This document shows, piece after piece, positions 25,978 to 34,260 of a stretch of 64,000 nt of DNA. A model generated the notes under the pieces. The model worked only from the letters and a program-made list of their open reading frames with translations. It made no database searches and was not told where the DNA came from. Origin of the DNA: Pseudomonas xionganensis (GTDB lineage: Bacteria > Pseudomonadota > Gammaproteobacteria > Pseudomonadales > Pseudomonadaceae); NCBI RefSeq assembly GCF_009763245.1, contig NZ_WKJZ01000004.1, forward strand, positions 97,626-161,625. Reading direction: 5' to 3'. The number at the start of each line of letters is the position of its first letter. Positions within the stretch are counted from its first letter, which is position 1. The translations under genes and the position numbers were made by a program.

Positions 25978-26865
25978 ATGCATTTACGCATGGATAAGGT
26001 CGACTGGAATCAGCTACGAGCTTTTCTGGAGACAGCAGAAGCCGGCTCGTTGTCGGCAGCAGCGCGCAAGCTCGGGCAGACGCAACCCACTCTCAGTCGT
26101 CAGGTCGCCGCGCTTGAACAGAGCCTAGGAGTGACGCTCTTCGAGCGGGTAGGCAAAGCCATGGTGCTGACGTCAACGGGCAGTGAGCTATTGGTGCATG
26201 CACGTCTGATGGGAGCTGCGGCTAGAGACCTGGGTCTCTCTGCTAAAGGTCGCTCGGAATCTCTAGAGGGCGTTGTTTCGGTATCGGCTTGTGACGGGAT
26301 TGCATCCTACCTGCTCCCCAAAATCTTGCTTCGGCTCCGCAAGTTCGCGCCTGGAATATTTGTGGATGTTGTTCCAACGGATGGCCTCAGTGACTTGCTT
26401 CGTCGTGAGGCAGACATTGCCATCCGCCATGTTTCGCCCACGGAACCTGAGCTAATTGGCCGATTGGTTCGCAATGCATCTGGATATTTTTATGCTTCAG
26501 AGAGTTGGGTGCGTGAAAATGGCCATCCACGCACGGCTGCTGATATCGCACAACATGATTTTATTGGCGCAGACCGATCCGGAAATTATCTGGCCTTCCT
26601 GCAAGCTCATGGTCTGCCAGTAACAGCCGCTAATTTCCGCTGTTTTGCAGATAACACCGCGACTCATTGGGAAATGGTACGCCACGGTTTTGGAATAGGT
26701 GCTCAGATTGAGGATATTGCTAATGACACCGCAGGTGTTGTCCGTGTGCTTGAGGACGTGCCACCAGTACCATTTCCGATCTGGCTGGTTACCCACAGGG
26801 AGTTACGCACAGCTCGATGCATACGTATAGTTTTTGATCTGCTTTGTGATGCTCTTGCACGCTGA
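25978..26865 (+). CDS. LysR-family transcriptional regulator
   Basis: 295 residues with an N-terminal LysR helix-turn-helix (LRAFLETAEAGSLSAAARKL, then QPTLSRQVAALE) and a C-terminal periplasmic-binding-like effector domain. The start is ATG 25978 with GAGAG just upstream, or ATG 25990 (MDKVDWNQLRAF), which matches more homologues at the protein level. By position it probably regulates itself and the divergent methyltransferase gene from the roughly 100-nt intergenic region. The inducer is unknown. Confidence 0.9.
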   Translation: MHLRMDKVDWNQLRAFLETAEAGSLSAAARKLGQTQPTLSRQVAALEQSLGVTLFERVGKAMVLTSTGSELLVHARLMGAAARDLGLSAKGRSESLEGVVSVSACDGIASYLLPKILLRLRKFAPGIFVDVVPTDGLSDLLRREADIAIRHVSPTEPELIGRLVRNASGYFYASESWVRENGHPRTAADIAQHDFIGADRSGNYLAFLQAHGLPVTAANFRCFADNTATHWEMVRHGFGIGAQIEDIANDTAGVVRVLEDVPPVPFPIWLVTHRELRTARCIRIVFDLLCDALAR

Positions 26866-26994
26866 TACTGAAACTATATTCGCCAACATTAATTTTCATC
26901 GAATTTTGGCTGGCCTGACAGCCGCCATGAAGAGATTACCTGCTGGTCTTAGACAAGTGTGTGCCTTATAAAACTGTCGCAAAAATTTAAAATA

Positions 26995-27360
26995 TCACCA
27001 AGCCTTCATGCTCCCTGAAACAACGCGCCAATCATCACCAAACCGATACCAGACACGTATATAACGGATCTTTTGATTTTTAGTAACCCCGTCTATGATA
27101 GATGTAACATCCATGAGAGTGGATACGACAGCAGCGTATTCAAAACACTGACTCCACCGATTAATCACATTCATCTTGGTTATAGAAAAGTTTGGCGACT
27201 TGTGCAAATTTAAATCATCCACTTTACTGACTAGCGTTCCATCGAGGGCTGTAAACGACAGGGAATTGTCGAGAAGTAGAGATAGCTCATCGGTATCTCC
27301 TTTGAGTTGAGCTATTCTCAAGCGCTCTTCGACTTTGCTAATATCGAATTCATTACTCAT
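26995..27360 (-). CDS. NTF2-like (SnoaL/DUF4440-type) protein
   Basis: 121 residues with the cone-fold pattern of NTF2-like proteins: an N-terminal helix with LKGDTDELSLLLDNSLSFTALDG, a middle RWSQCFEYAAVVSTLM strand, and a closing RYIRVWYRFGDDWRVVSGS, matching the DUF4440 ending. Such proteins bind or act on small molecules; this one's ligand is unknown. It is monocistronic, with AT-rich flanks and a weak ribosome site. Confidence 0.7.
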   Translation of the reverse strand: MSNEFDISKVEERLRIAQLKGDTDELSLLLDNSLSFTALDGTLVSKVDDLNLHKSPNFSITKMNVINRWSQCFEYAAVVSTLMDVTSIIDGVTKNQKIRYIRVWYRFGDDWRVVSGSMKAW

Positions 27361-28112
27361 CTATATGCTCGTTATGTGATGCTAAACAACCCTAGGGCGG
27401 TCTGAATAAATATATAAATCAACCCAGTGCTAAACTTGGCATGCTGGAAGCAAGTAAAACATCATAGAAATCTCCTTTGCTGAGAGTTTGTTAGCGCCTA
27501 TCAATCTGAATTGCAGTTGTGGTACAAAAGAACTGGTTAGCTTTGCGTATTGCGCTAATCATCTACTCGGATAAGTCAGTAGAAAACAGTCGTCATATTC
27601 CCGTGGTCAAACACCAGGCTTTGGTGTTTGTGCCGCAACCTATTCTAGGAGTTTATACGCATTAAAGCCGTGGGCAGATTACACCGCTCGCTTATAGAAG
27701 ATCAGGTCTACAACACTTTGGTTGGCATGCTTGAACAGGTCTTTTCAGAAGCGCGAATTTAGTTTTAAGGAAGTAAATATTTATTTTCTGCATGATCACT
27801 ATGATGATGTCGATTGAGTATGCCGAACACCTGCCTTAAGTTGATCAGAGACGTAAGCCAGCAATGCAACTGATGGTATCTCTACGAAAAACAATTTGGC
27901 ATTGCTATTTTTGTAGATAACTTATGCATTTGCGTATCAATAATATCTATTTCGTAGACGCATCCGACCGTCTGCTTCTGGCCGCTTTCTGCCATTCGTT
28001 CCAGGCAGCGTCTGATCAAAAAACCTGAACCAACCGAAAATCCGATGGGTATCGTTTTACTCAACCCATCCTACGCTGCTACTGATGGCGTCAACGCCCC
28101 ATACAGAGACAA
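27361..28112. other. Gene-free AT-rich region at the right end of the accessory block
   Basis: About 750 nt with no convincing gene. It holds a 9-bp perfect hairpin without a T-run (27608-27630, CAAACACCA/TGGTGTTTG), a 37-codon open frame at 27649-27759 without a normal start, and the right-hand copy of the block's edge repeat (27967-27995). It looks like decayed or regulatory DNA. Confidence 0.6.
27967..27995 (-). repeat. Right edge near-repeat of the AT-rich block
   Basis: Inverted partner of the segment at 22132-22160; 26 of 29 positions agree when read on the minus strand, including the core AAGCGGCCAGAAGC. Confidence 0.55.
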
Positions 28113-28138
28113 AAAAGCCGCTGAATTCAGCGGCTTTT
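28111..28138 (-). terminator. Terminator of the amidase gene
   Basis: AAAAGCCGCTGAATTCAGCGGCTTTT is a continuous palindrome; read on the minus strand it is followed by a run of Ts 13 nt beyond the amidase stop. Confidence 0.85.
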
Positions 28139-28150
28139 CCGTATGCGTTA

Positions 28151-29860
28151 TCAGCTGCGTGCCAGCGGCGGGGTGCGCGGCGGGATCTGGCGTTTATTAC
28201 CTAGGGACTCAAAGGCCGCCCCCAGGCTAAGCAGGTTATTGTCATCGTAGGCGCGGCCGGCGAAGGTCAGGCCGGCGGGCATGCCGATATCGGTCATGAC
28301 GCCCATGGGTACGGTGACAGTCGGTACACCCAGGTGGCGGATGGCCAGGTTGCCGTTGGCCACCCAGACGCCGTTGCTCCAGGCGATATCGGCCGATTGT
28401 GGATTGATATCGGCATCGGCCGGGCCCACGTCGGCCACGGTGGGGAAGAGCACGGCGTCCAGTTTAAGTCCATCCATCCAGTCTTCCAGGTCCAGCTTGC
28501 GGGTCTTTTCCAGGCCGCGCAGGCCGTCGGGCAGGGTTTCGATCTGCTCCCAGCTCTTCAGGCCACGCTTAGCCATATTCACGTATTCGTCCATGCCGGC
28601 GGCCAGGTCGCCCTCGCGGTTGGGCAGGGTGCCCGGGTCGTGGGGGAATATCTGCGGGCCGTCGACGTCGGCCAGGCGGTTGAGCTTGGGGTCGCCATTG
28701 GCCTGTAGGAAGTCGTCGAAGGCCCAGCCGGACAGCTCCCACAGCTCGTCATGCAGGAACTCGGGGGTGACGATGCCACGGTTGAATACGGTCGGCGCGC
28801 CGGGGCGGTCGCCTTCGCAGTTGGACACCAGGGGGAAGTCCACCTCGATCACTTCGGCGCCGGCCGCTTCCAGGGTCTGGCGCGCCGCCTCCCACAGCGC
28901 GATCACGCTGGCACGGGTGTGGATGCGCTGGCCGGTGGGGCCGCCGATACCGGGGTTTTCGCTGGTGCCGGCCAGTTCGTCCTTGTTGATAAACATCTTC
29001 GGCACACCCAGGCGCTTGCCCTTGAGCGAATCGGCCGTGGCGGCCAGGGCCAGGTAGGAGGCCGGGCGTGCTTCGGAGGGTTTGGGAATCGGCACCCAGG
29101 GCTGCAGGCGCCACAGATCGCCGCGCTTGTCGGCGTCATCGGCCACCACCACATCGAGCACCTCCAGCAGGTCGGCCATGGTCCGGGCGTAGGGCACCAC
29201 CACGTCCATGGTCGGGGTCAGCGGCCAGTTGCCACGCACCGAGATCACCCCGCGCGACGGGGTGTAGGCGCACAGGCCGTTGTTGGCAGCCGGGCCGCGG
29301 CCGCTGGACCAGGTTTCCTCGGCCAGGCCGAAGGCGGCAAAGCTGGCGGCGGTGGCGGTGCCGGCGCCGTTGGACGAGCCGGAGGCGAAAGGCGCGGTGA
29401 GGTAGGCGGCGTTGTACGGGCTTTCGGCGCGGCCGTAGACGCCGCGCTGCATGCCGCCGTTGGCCATGGGCGGCATATTGGTCTTGCCCAGGCAGATGGC
29501 GCCGGCGGCGCGCAGGCGCTCGACGGTAAAGGCATCGCGCTGGGCCACTAGGTCCTTGAAGGCCGGGCTGCCGGAGGCGGCGGTCAGGCCCTTGACCAGG
29601 TAGCTGTCCTTGGCGGTGTAGGGGATGCCGTCGAGATGGCCGAGGCTTTCACCACGGGCGCGGCGGGCGTCGGAGGCCTCGGCTTCCTTGAGCGCGTCGG
29701 GGTTGCGCACCACCAGGGCATTGAGGCGGGTCGGGCTGTCGGGGCCGTCGTAGGCATCGATGCGGGCGAAGTAGGCCTGAACCAGCTCGACGGCGGTGGT
29801 GCGACCCGACTCCAGCGCGGTGCGCAGTTCGGCGATGGAAACTTCGGTGACTTCGATCAT
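28151..29860 (-). CDS. Amidase-signature family hydrolase
   Basis: A 569-residue amidase, long for the family. The Ser-cisSer-Lys triad is visible: Lys in YTAKDSYLVKG, the cis-Ser region FASGSSNGAGTA, and the nucleophile Ser region TWSSGRGPA, which replaces the commoner GTDTGGSIR. A variable middle domain precedes the conserved end VPTVTVPMG ... GLTFAGRAYDD. It has no signal peptide, so it is cytosolic. The substrate amide is unknown; this subgroup is often catabolic. ATG 29860 follows AGGAG. A palindrome about 75 nt upstream may be the operator. Confidence 0.88.
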   Translation of the reverse strand: MIEVTEVSIAELRTALESGRTTAVELVQAYFARIDAYDGPDSPTRLNALVVRNPDALKEAEASDARRARGESLGHLDGIPYTAKDSYLVKGLTAASGSPAFKDLVAQRDAFTVERLRAAGAICLGKTNMPPMANGGMQRGVYGRAESPYNAAYLTAPFASGSSNGAGTATAASFAAFGLAEETWSSGRGPAANNGLCAYTPSRGVISVRGNWPLTPTMDVVVPYARTMADLLEVLDVVVADDADKRGDLWRLQPWVPIPKPSEARPASYLALAATADSLKGKRLGVPKMFINKDELAGTSENPGIGGPTGQRIHTRASVIALWEAARQTLEAAGAEVIEVDFPLVSNCEGDRPGAPTVFNRGIVTPEFLHDELWELSGWAFDDFLQANGDPKLNRLADVDGPQIFPHDPGTLPNREGDLAAGMDEYVNMAKRGLKSWEQIETLPDGLRGLEKTRKLDLEDWMDGLKLDAVLFPTVADVGPADADINPQSADIAWSNGVWVANGNLAIRHLGVPTVTVPMGVMTDIGMPAGLTFAGRAYDDNNLLSLGAAFESLGNKRQIPPRTPPLARS

Positions 29861-30193
29861 GGTGCCAACTCCTGCTACAGGTGATGCGAGGCTGCGTTCA
29901 GGCGAGTGCCTGAGCTTTAATTCGATATTTATCGATAAAATATACCTGTGCGTGCATCAATGAAAAGAATTTTTTAAATTTACGCGGATTAATATCAGTT
30001 TAAGTGCCTCGCTTGCTGGAGCGGGCGCATTGCTAGGGGCGAGATCATCCTGCCACGTCCGGCATCTGCAGGCACAAGGGCACCAATCACTTAGCTTAGG
30101 CGCTGTGGTAAGGCCGGGCGGACAGAGATGGTCGACGTGGGCTGTGGGCAGATGTCGGTGCGCGCGGCGCACCCTACATTCAGGGCCGCCGAG
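29861..30193. promoter_or_regulatory. Amidase upstream region with TTTATCGATAAA palindrome
   Basis: No gene is seen. TTTATCGATAAA at 29928-29939 is a 12-bp perfect palindrome within an A/T-rich 25-nt stretch about 75 nt before the amidase start, a good candidate regulator site or promoter. A CACCCTAC repeat lies at 30157-30177. Confidence 0.45.
30155..30177. repeat. GTAGGGTG/CACCCTAC family repeat (copy 2)
   Basis: GGTGCGCGCGGCGCACC palindrome followed by CTAC; 23 nt identical to the copy at 34219-34241. Confidence 0.7.
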
Positions 30194-31099
30194 CTAGGTG
30201 AGGGGCTCGTTACTGACGCCATGGGGCACATGGCCGGTGGGAACGACCTTGCTGGCTTTTTCGCAGTGGCCGGTCTGGTCGTCGAAGAACACGTCGGCGC
30301 CGAAGGTTTCCAGGATGGCGGCTTTCTCCAGGCCGCCGAGGAAAAAGGATTCATCCAGGCGGATATTCCATTCGCGCAGGGTGCGGATCACCCGTTCGTG
30401 GGCCGGGGCCGAGCGGGCGGTGACCAGAGCGGTGCGGATCGGGCACTGCTCCTCGGGGAACTCCTGCTGCAGGCGGTGCAGGGCGGCAAGGAAGGGCTTG
30501 AACGGGCCGCCGCCGAGCAGCTCGCGGGCGGACTGGCGTTCGTGGCTCTGGAAGGCCTCCAGGCCGGCCTGCTGGTAGACCCGCTCGGATTCGTCGGAGA
30601 ACAGCACGGCATCGCCGTCGAAGGCGATGCGCAGTTCGTTGCTGGCGGCGCGGCGAGCGCCGCCGGAGAGAATGGTGGCTGCGCCAAAGCCCGAGCGCAG
30701 GGCACTGCGCACATCTTCGGCATGGGTGGAGAGAAACAGGTGGCTGCCGAAGGCGGCCAGGTAGGGGTCGGGGCTGCGCCCGCCGACAAAGGCGGCGCGG
30801 GAGATGGCCAGGCCGTAGTGCTGGATCGAGTTGAAGGCGCGCAGGCCGGTGTCGGCGCTGTTGCGCGACACCAGAATCACCTCTACCCGCTGCTGCTCCA
30901 GGGCCTTGTTCAGGGCCAGGAGCTTTTCCACCAGGGGGAAGGCGTCGCCGGGGGCGAGAATCTCGTCCTCGTGTTCGATCTGGTACTGGCGGTAGGCCTC
31001 GACACCCTGGCTTTCGTAGATTTTGTGGCTTTCGCTCAGGTCGAACAGCGCCCGGGAGGAAATCGCCAGCACCAGTTTGTCGCCTAATCCCTTGCTCAT
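30194..31099 (-). CDS. 5'-nucleotidase, cytosolic NT5C1-like family
   Basis: 301 residues of the PF06189-type 5'-nucleotidase family, which dephosphorylates nucleoside monophosphates. Supporting segments are LAISSRALFDLSESHKIYE, the VILVSRNSADTGLRAFNS motif, RIAFDGDAVLFSDESE (the HAD-type DxDxV-like motif), ALVTARSAPAHERVIRTL and the acidic FFDDQTGHCEKA end. Third gene of a minus-strand set; the ketopantoate reductase-like gene stops 9 nt upstream of its start, so they share a message. Confidence 0.88.
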   Translation of the reverse strand: MSKGLGDKLVLAISSRALFDLSESHKIYESQGVEAYRQYQIEHEDEILAPGDAFPLVEKLLALNKALEQQRVEVILVSRNSADTGLRAFNSIQHYGLAISRAAFVGGRSPDPYLAAFGSHLFLSTHAEDVRSALRSGFGAATILSGGARRAASNELRIAFDGDAVLFSDESERVYQQAGLEAFQSHERQSARELLGGGPFKPFLAALHRLQQEFPEEQCPIRTALVTARSAPAHERVIRTLREWNIRLDESFFLGGLEKAAILETFGADVFFDDQTGHCEKASKVVPTGHVPHGVSNEPLT

Positions 31100-31108
31100 G
31101 CGGGGTTC

Positions 31109-32056
31109 CTATCGCGGTCGTTGTTCGAGAAAGCGTAGCGCCTGGTAGAGCATCTGGGTGCGCGGCATGGCGCAGCCGGCCTGAGCCGCGGCGGCCAGGG
31201 GCGCAGCATAGATGGCATGCAGCTCCATGGGCCGGCCCAGGGCGAAGTCGTGGTACATGCTGGGCAGGTAGTCGGGCATGCGGTCGGTGGCCGCCAGCAG
31301 CTTGCCGGCAAAGCCCGGCGGCAGGCTGTGGCCGCAGGCCGTGGCGGCGTCCACCACCTCCTGCATGATGGCTTCGATCAGGGTGCGGCTGTCGGGATTG
31401 CGCATCAGATCGGTGGTGTGGCTGTTGAGCAGCACCGACAGGCCATTATAGGGCACGTTCCACACCAGCTTCTGCCAGCGCGCCTGTTCCAGCTCGGCCA
31501 TGGCGATGGAGTCCAGGCCGGCCTGCTTGAACAGGGCGACGCCGGCTTCCAATAGGCCCTGGCGCTCGTCGGCCGAGATCTCGGGGCCGGAGTGATAGCC
31601 CAGGTTGATGGCGCCCAGGGACTGGTGTTCGATCACCCCGGGGGCGCTGCGGTGCACGCAGATATAGCAGAGGCCGCCGAGCAGGTGCAGGTGATCCGGC
31701 AGCAGGGGGCGCAGTTCGTCTTCCACTGCCAGGCCGTTCTGCAGCAATACCACCTTGGCTCCGGGGGCGGCGACCTGGGCGATCAGCGGCGCCAGTTCGG
31801 CGTTGCTGGTGGTCTTGGCACCCACCAGCAGCCAGTCGCAGGGCGGCATCTCGGCGGCGCTGCGGTAGGCCTGTACCGGCTGCAGGCGCAGGGCGCCATG
31901 CACCGCGCTATTGAGTTGCAGGCCCTGACGGGCCACGGCGTCGAACTCGCTGCGCAGCAGAAAATGCACATCGAAGCCGGCCCGGGCCAGCAGCAGGCCG
32001 TAAAAGCCGCCAATGGCACCAGCGCCGATAATGCCGATGCGGGGGGATGCACTCAT
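31109..32056 (-). CDS. Ketopantoate reductase PanE/ApbA family
   Basis: 315 residues. The N-terminal Rossmann motif IGIIGAGAIGGFYG binds NADPH, followed by VGAKTTSN and LLQNGLAVED; the catalytic lysine is probably in QKLVWNVPYNGLS. The family reduces 2-dehydropantoate to pantoate in the coenzyme A pathway, but many genomes carry paralogues with other 2-keto acid substrates, so I do not assign panE outright. Its ATG shares one base with the stop of the thioredoxin-like gene (TGATG). Confidence 0.82.
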   Translation of the reverse strand: MSASPRIGIIGAGAIGGFYGLLLARAGFDVHFLLRSEFDAVARQGLQLNSAVHGALRLQPVQAYRSAAEMPPCDWLLVGAKTTSNAELAPLIAQVAAPGAKVVLLQNGLAVEDELRPLLPDHLHLLGGLCYICVHRSAPGVIEHQSLGAINLGYHSGPEISADERQGLLEAGVALFKQAGLDSIAMAELEQARWQKLVWNVPYNGLSVLLNSHTTDLMRNPDSRTLIEAIMQEVVDAATACGHSLPPGFAGKLLAATDRMPDYLPSMYHDFALGRPMELHAIYAAPLAAAAQAGCAMPRTQMLYQALRFLEQRPR

Positions 32057-32415
32057 CAGGGAAGCTCCTCAGCCGGGCCCGCCAGGGCGTGCTCCAGCGC
32101 TTGGGTAAGGTCGGCGGCGCGCAAGCGGCAGTGCAGGGCGCCATAAAACTGTCCTTCATGGACCACGAACAGGGCAGGCAGGCTAAGTACGTCGTAACGC
32201 GTCACTAAACCGCCGTTACGCCCGGCATCAATCCAGGCCAGGCGCGCCAGCGGCAGGCTCAAGTTCGGCAGTTCGCGGCGGGCCCAGCGGCAACTGGCAC
32301 AACCTATGCTCGTAAAGATCAACAGCGATGTACCGGGTAGGACCAGCAAATGGTGATCCGCATCCAGATCGGTCAGTTCCAGCTCAGTCACTATACTGTT
32401 CTTAGTGGTAGCCAT
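32056..32415 (-). CDS. Thioredoxin-like protein
   Basis: 119 residues with a thioredoxin fold: a central LLIFTSIGCASCRWARRELP strand-helix holding the redox pair Cys-Ala-Ser-Cys, followed by WIDAGRNGGLVTRYDVLSLPALFVVHEG with the conserved cis-Pro (SLPA). It has no signal peptide, so it acts in the cytosol. The active site differs from classical CGPC, and its partner is unknown. It is first in the operon with the PanE-like and nucleotidase genes, and its start is only 25 nt from the divergent PilZ gene. Confidence 0.82.
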   Translation of the reverse strand: MATTKNSIVTELELTDLDADHHLLVLPGTSLLIFTSIGCASCRWARRELPNLSLPLARLAWIDAGRNGGLVTRYDVLSLPALFVVHEGQFYGALHCRLRAADLTQALEHALAGPAEELP

Positions 32416-32440
32416 TTAATGGCATCGAAGGGGGTTTGAG

Positions 32441-32860
32441 ATGCGTCATTTTCTGCGCCATCCCAGTGATATGCCGGTGGAGCTGGTGGTGCGCAAGCAG
32501 CCGCCCGTCCCCAAGCAGCACCTGAACAATATCAGCCTCGGGGGTGTGGCGTGCAACTCCAAGCGCGCCTTTCGCCGCGGTACGGCGGTGGAATTGCGCA
32601 TCCCGGTGTTTGGCGAGCATGCCCGCTACCCCGGCGTGGTGGCCTGGTGTCGCAAGCAGGAGAACGAGTACCTGGTGGGCATTGCCTTTGTCGATGAGGA
32701 CACCCTGTTCCGCGCCCGCATGGTCGAGCAGGTCTGCCAGATCGAACACTATCGTCATCAGCGCGAGCAGGAGCTGGGCTGCAGCCTGTCGGTGGAGACG
32801 GTGGCCCAGGAGTGGATTGCCCAGCATGCGGCGGAGTTTTCCCAGGCACGCTTGAGCTGA
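32441..32860 (+). CDS. PilZ domain c-di-GMP receptor
   Basis: 139 residues. Both PilZ ligand motifs are intact: RHFLR (RxxxR) at residues 2-6 and NNISLGG (D/NxSxxG) near 29-35, with the beta-barrel strands GTAVELRIPVF and YLVGIAFVD following. The C-terminal part is an extra helical segment (about 90-139). It should bind cyclic di-GMP and pass the signal to an unknown partner. The RxxxR motif starts at the very N-terminus, so ATG 32441 is the only sensible start. Confidence 0.9.
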   Translation: MRHFLRHPSDMPVELVVRKQPPVPKQHLNNISLGGVACNSKRAFRRGTAVELRIPVFGEHARYPGVVAWCRKQENEYLVGIAFVDEDTLFRARMVEQVCQIEHYRHQREQELGCSLSVETVAQEWIAQHAAEFSQARLS

Positions 32861-33061
32861 TACCTCTGTGCATCCCCTGGGCAATTCGCGAGCCCGCCAA
32901 TAAGCGCTAATGCGCCTGTAGACGTTAAGCCCATTGTTCCGCCGGCCCTTACGCGCTAAGGTTCGGCTTCCCCGTTGTGCTCATATTGCTGTGCTCCGCC
33001 ACACGGGGTTCGCTGGGGGCCGGCACCCGTGACCTGATGACTCTGAAAGATGAATAGCACG

Positions 33062-34138
33062 ATGGCTGATTTACCGATTGATGACCTGAACGTTGCCTCC
33101 AACGAAACCCTGATCACCCCTGCCCAGCTCAAGCGCGAGATTCCGCTGACTGACGTTGCCCAGCGTACCGTGGTCAGTGGCCGTGAGGTGATCCGCAATA
33201 TTCTCGATGGCAAGGACCACCGCCTGTTCGTGGTGGTGGGGCCGTGCTCGATCCACGATATCAAGGCCGCCCACGAGTATGCCGAGCGCCTCAAGGCCCT
33301 GGCCGCCGAGCTGTCGGACAGCCTCTATCTGGTGATGCGCGTGTATTTCGAGAAGCCGCGCACCACCGTGGGCTGGAAGGGGCTGATCAACGACCCTTAT
33401 ATGGATGACTCGTTCAAGATCCAGGACGGTCTGCATATCGGTCGCCAGTTGCTGCGCGACCTGGCGGAAATGGGCCTGCCCACCGCCACCGAGGCCCTGG
33501 ATCCGATCTCCCCGCAGTACCTGCAGGATCTGATCAGCTGGTCGGCCATCGGCGCGCGTACCACCGAATCCCAGACCCACCGCGAAATGGCCTCGGGCCT
33601 GTCCTCGGCGGTCGGCTTCAAGAACGGCACTGATGGCGGCCTGACCGTGGCTATCAACGCCCTGCAGTCGGTCTCCAGCCCGCACCGTTTCCTCGGCATC
33701 AACCAGGAAGGTGGTGTCTCCATCGTTACCACCAAGGGCAATGCCTACGGTCATGTGGTGCTACGTGGCGGCAACGGCAAGCCGAACTACGACTCGGTCA
33801 GTGTGGCCATTTGTGAGCAGGAACTGACAAAAGCCGGCATCCGCCCGAACATCATGGTCGACTGCAGCCACGCCAACTCCAACAAGGACCCGGCCCTGCA
33901 GCCGCTGGTGATGGACAACGTGGCCAACCAGATCCTGGAAGGCAACCAGTCCATCGTCGGCCTGATGGTGGAAAGCCACCTGGGTTGGGGCAACCAGTCC
34001 ATTCCCAAGGATCTCAGCCAGCTCAAGTACGGCGTGTCCATCACCGATGCCTGCATCGACTGGGACACCACCGAGAAGACCCTGCGCGGCATGCACGCCA
34101 AGCTCAAGGATGTGCTGCCCAAGCGCCAGCGCGGCTGA
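33062..34138 (+). CDS. 3-deoxy-7-phosphoheptulonate synthase (class I DAHP synthase)
   Basis: Condenses phosphoenolpyruvate and erythrose 4-phosphate, the first step of aromatic amino acid synthesis. The 358-residue product has the type I-alpha motifs FVVVGPCSIHD, RVYFEKPRTTVGWKGL, GARTTESQTHREMASGL and MVDCSHANSNKDP. Which of the Phe-, Tyr- or Trp-sensitive isoforms it is cannot be decided, so no symbol is given. I chose ATG 33062 (MADLPIDDLNV) by similarity to my memory of P. aeruginosa PA1750; an ATG four codons earlier is equally poor in ribosome site. Confidence 0.95.
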   Translation: MADLPIDDLNVASNETLITPAQLKREIPLTDVAQRTVVSGREVIRNILDGKDHRLFVVVGPCSIHDIKAAHEYAERLKALAAELSDSLYLVMRVYFEKPRTTVGWKGLINDPYMDDSFKIQDGLHIGRQLLRDLAEMGLPTATEALDPISPQYLQDLISWSAIGARTTESQTHREMASGLSSAVGFKNGTDGGLTVAINALQSVSSPHRFLGINQEGGVSIVTTKGNAYGHVVLRGGNGKPNYDSVSVAICEQELTKAGIRPNIMVDCSHANSNKDPALQPLVMDNVANQILEGNQSIVGLMVESHLGWGNQSIPKDLSQLKYGVSITDACIDWDTTEKTLRGMHAKLKDVLPKRQRG

Positions 34139-34154
34139 TTGCAGCAGCGGTAAC

Positions 34155-34190
34155 AAAAACGGGCTTATGCATCCGCATAAGCCCGTTTTT
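34155..34190 (+). terminator. Terminator after DAHP synthase
   Basis: AAAAACGGGCTTATGC-ATCC-GCATAAGCCCGTTTTT, a 16-bp perfect stem ending in T-run. Confidence 0.9.
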
Positions 34191-34218
34191 TATTTGCACC
34201 TGTCACTTGCTGGTTGCC

Positions 34219-34241
34219 TCGGTGCGCGCGGCGCACCCTAC
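34219..34241. repeat. GTAGGGTG/CACCCTAC family repeat (copy 3)
   Basis: Identical over 23 nt to the copy at 30155-30177; lies between the DAHP synthase terminator and the benE stop. Confidence 0.7.
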
Positions 34242-34260
34242 GAGCGCTACCCATCAAGCA

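Noticed and set aside
27649..27759. A 37-codon open frame in the AT-rich gap
   Set aside because: No start codon near its beginning, no ribosome site and no recognised homology; probably a remnant or chance.
27882..28064. A 60-codon minus-strand frame containing SGQKQTVGC
   Set aside because: It overlaps the edge repeat, whose translation explains this segment; no ribosome site.
32967..33007. A CCCCGTTGTG/CACACGGGG hairpin before DAHP synthase considered as an attenuator
   Set aside because: No leader peptide with aromatic codons and no T-run; the stem has a bulge and a long loop.
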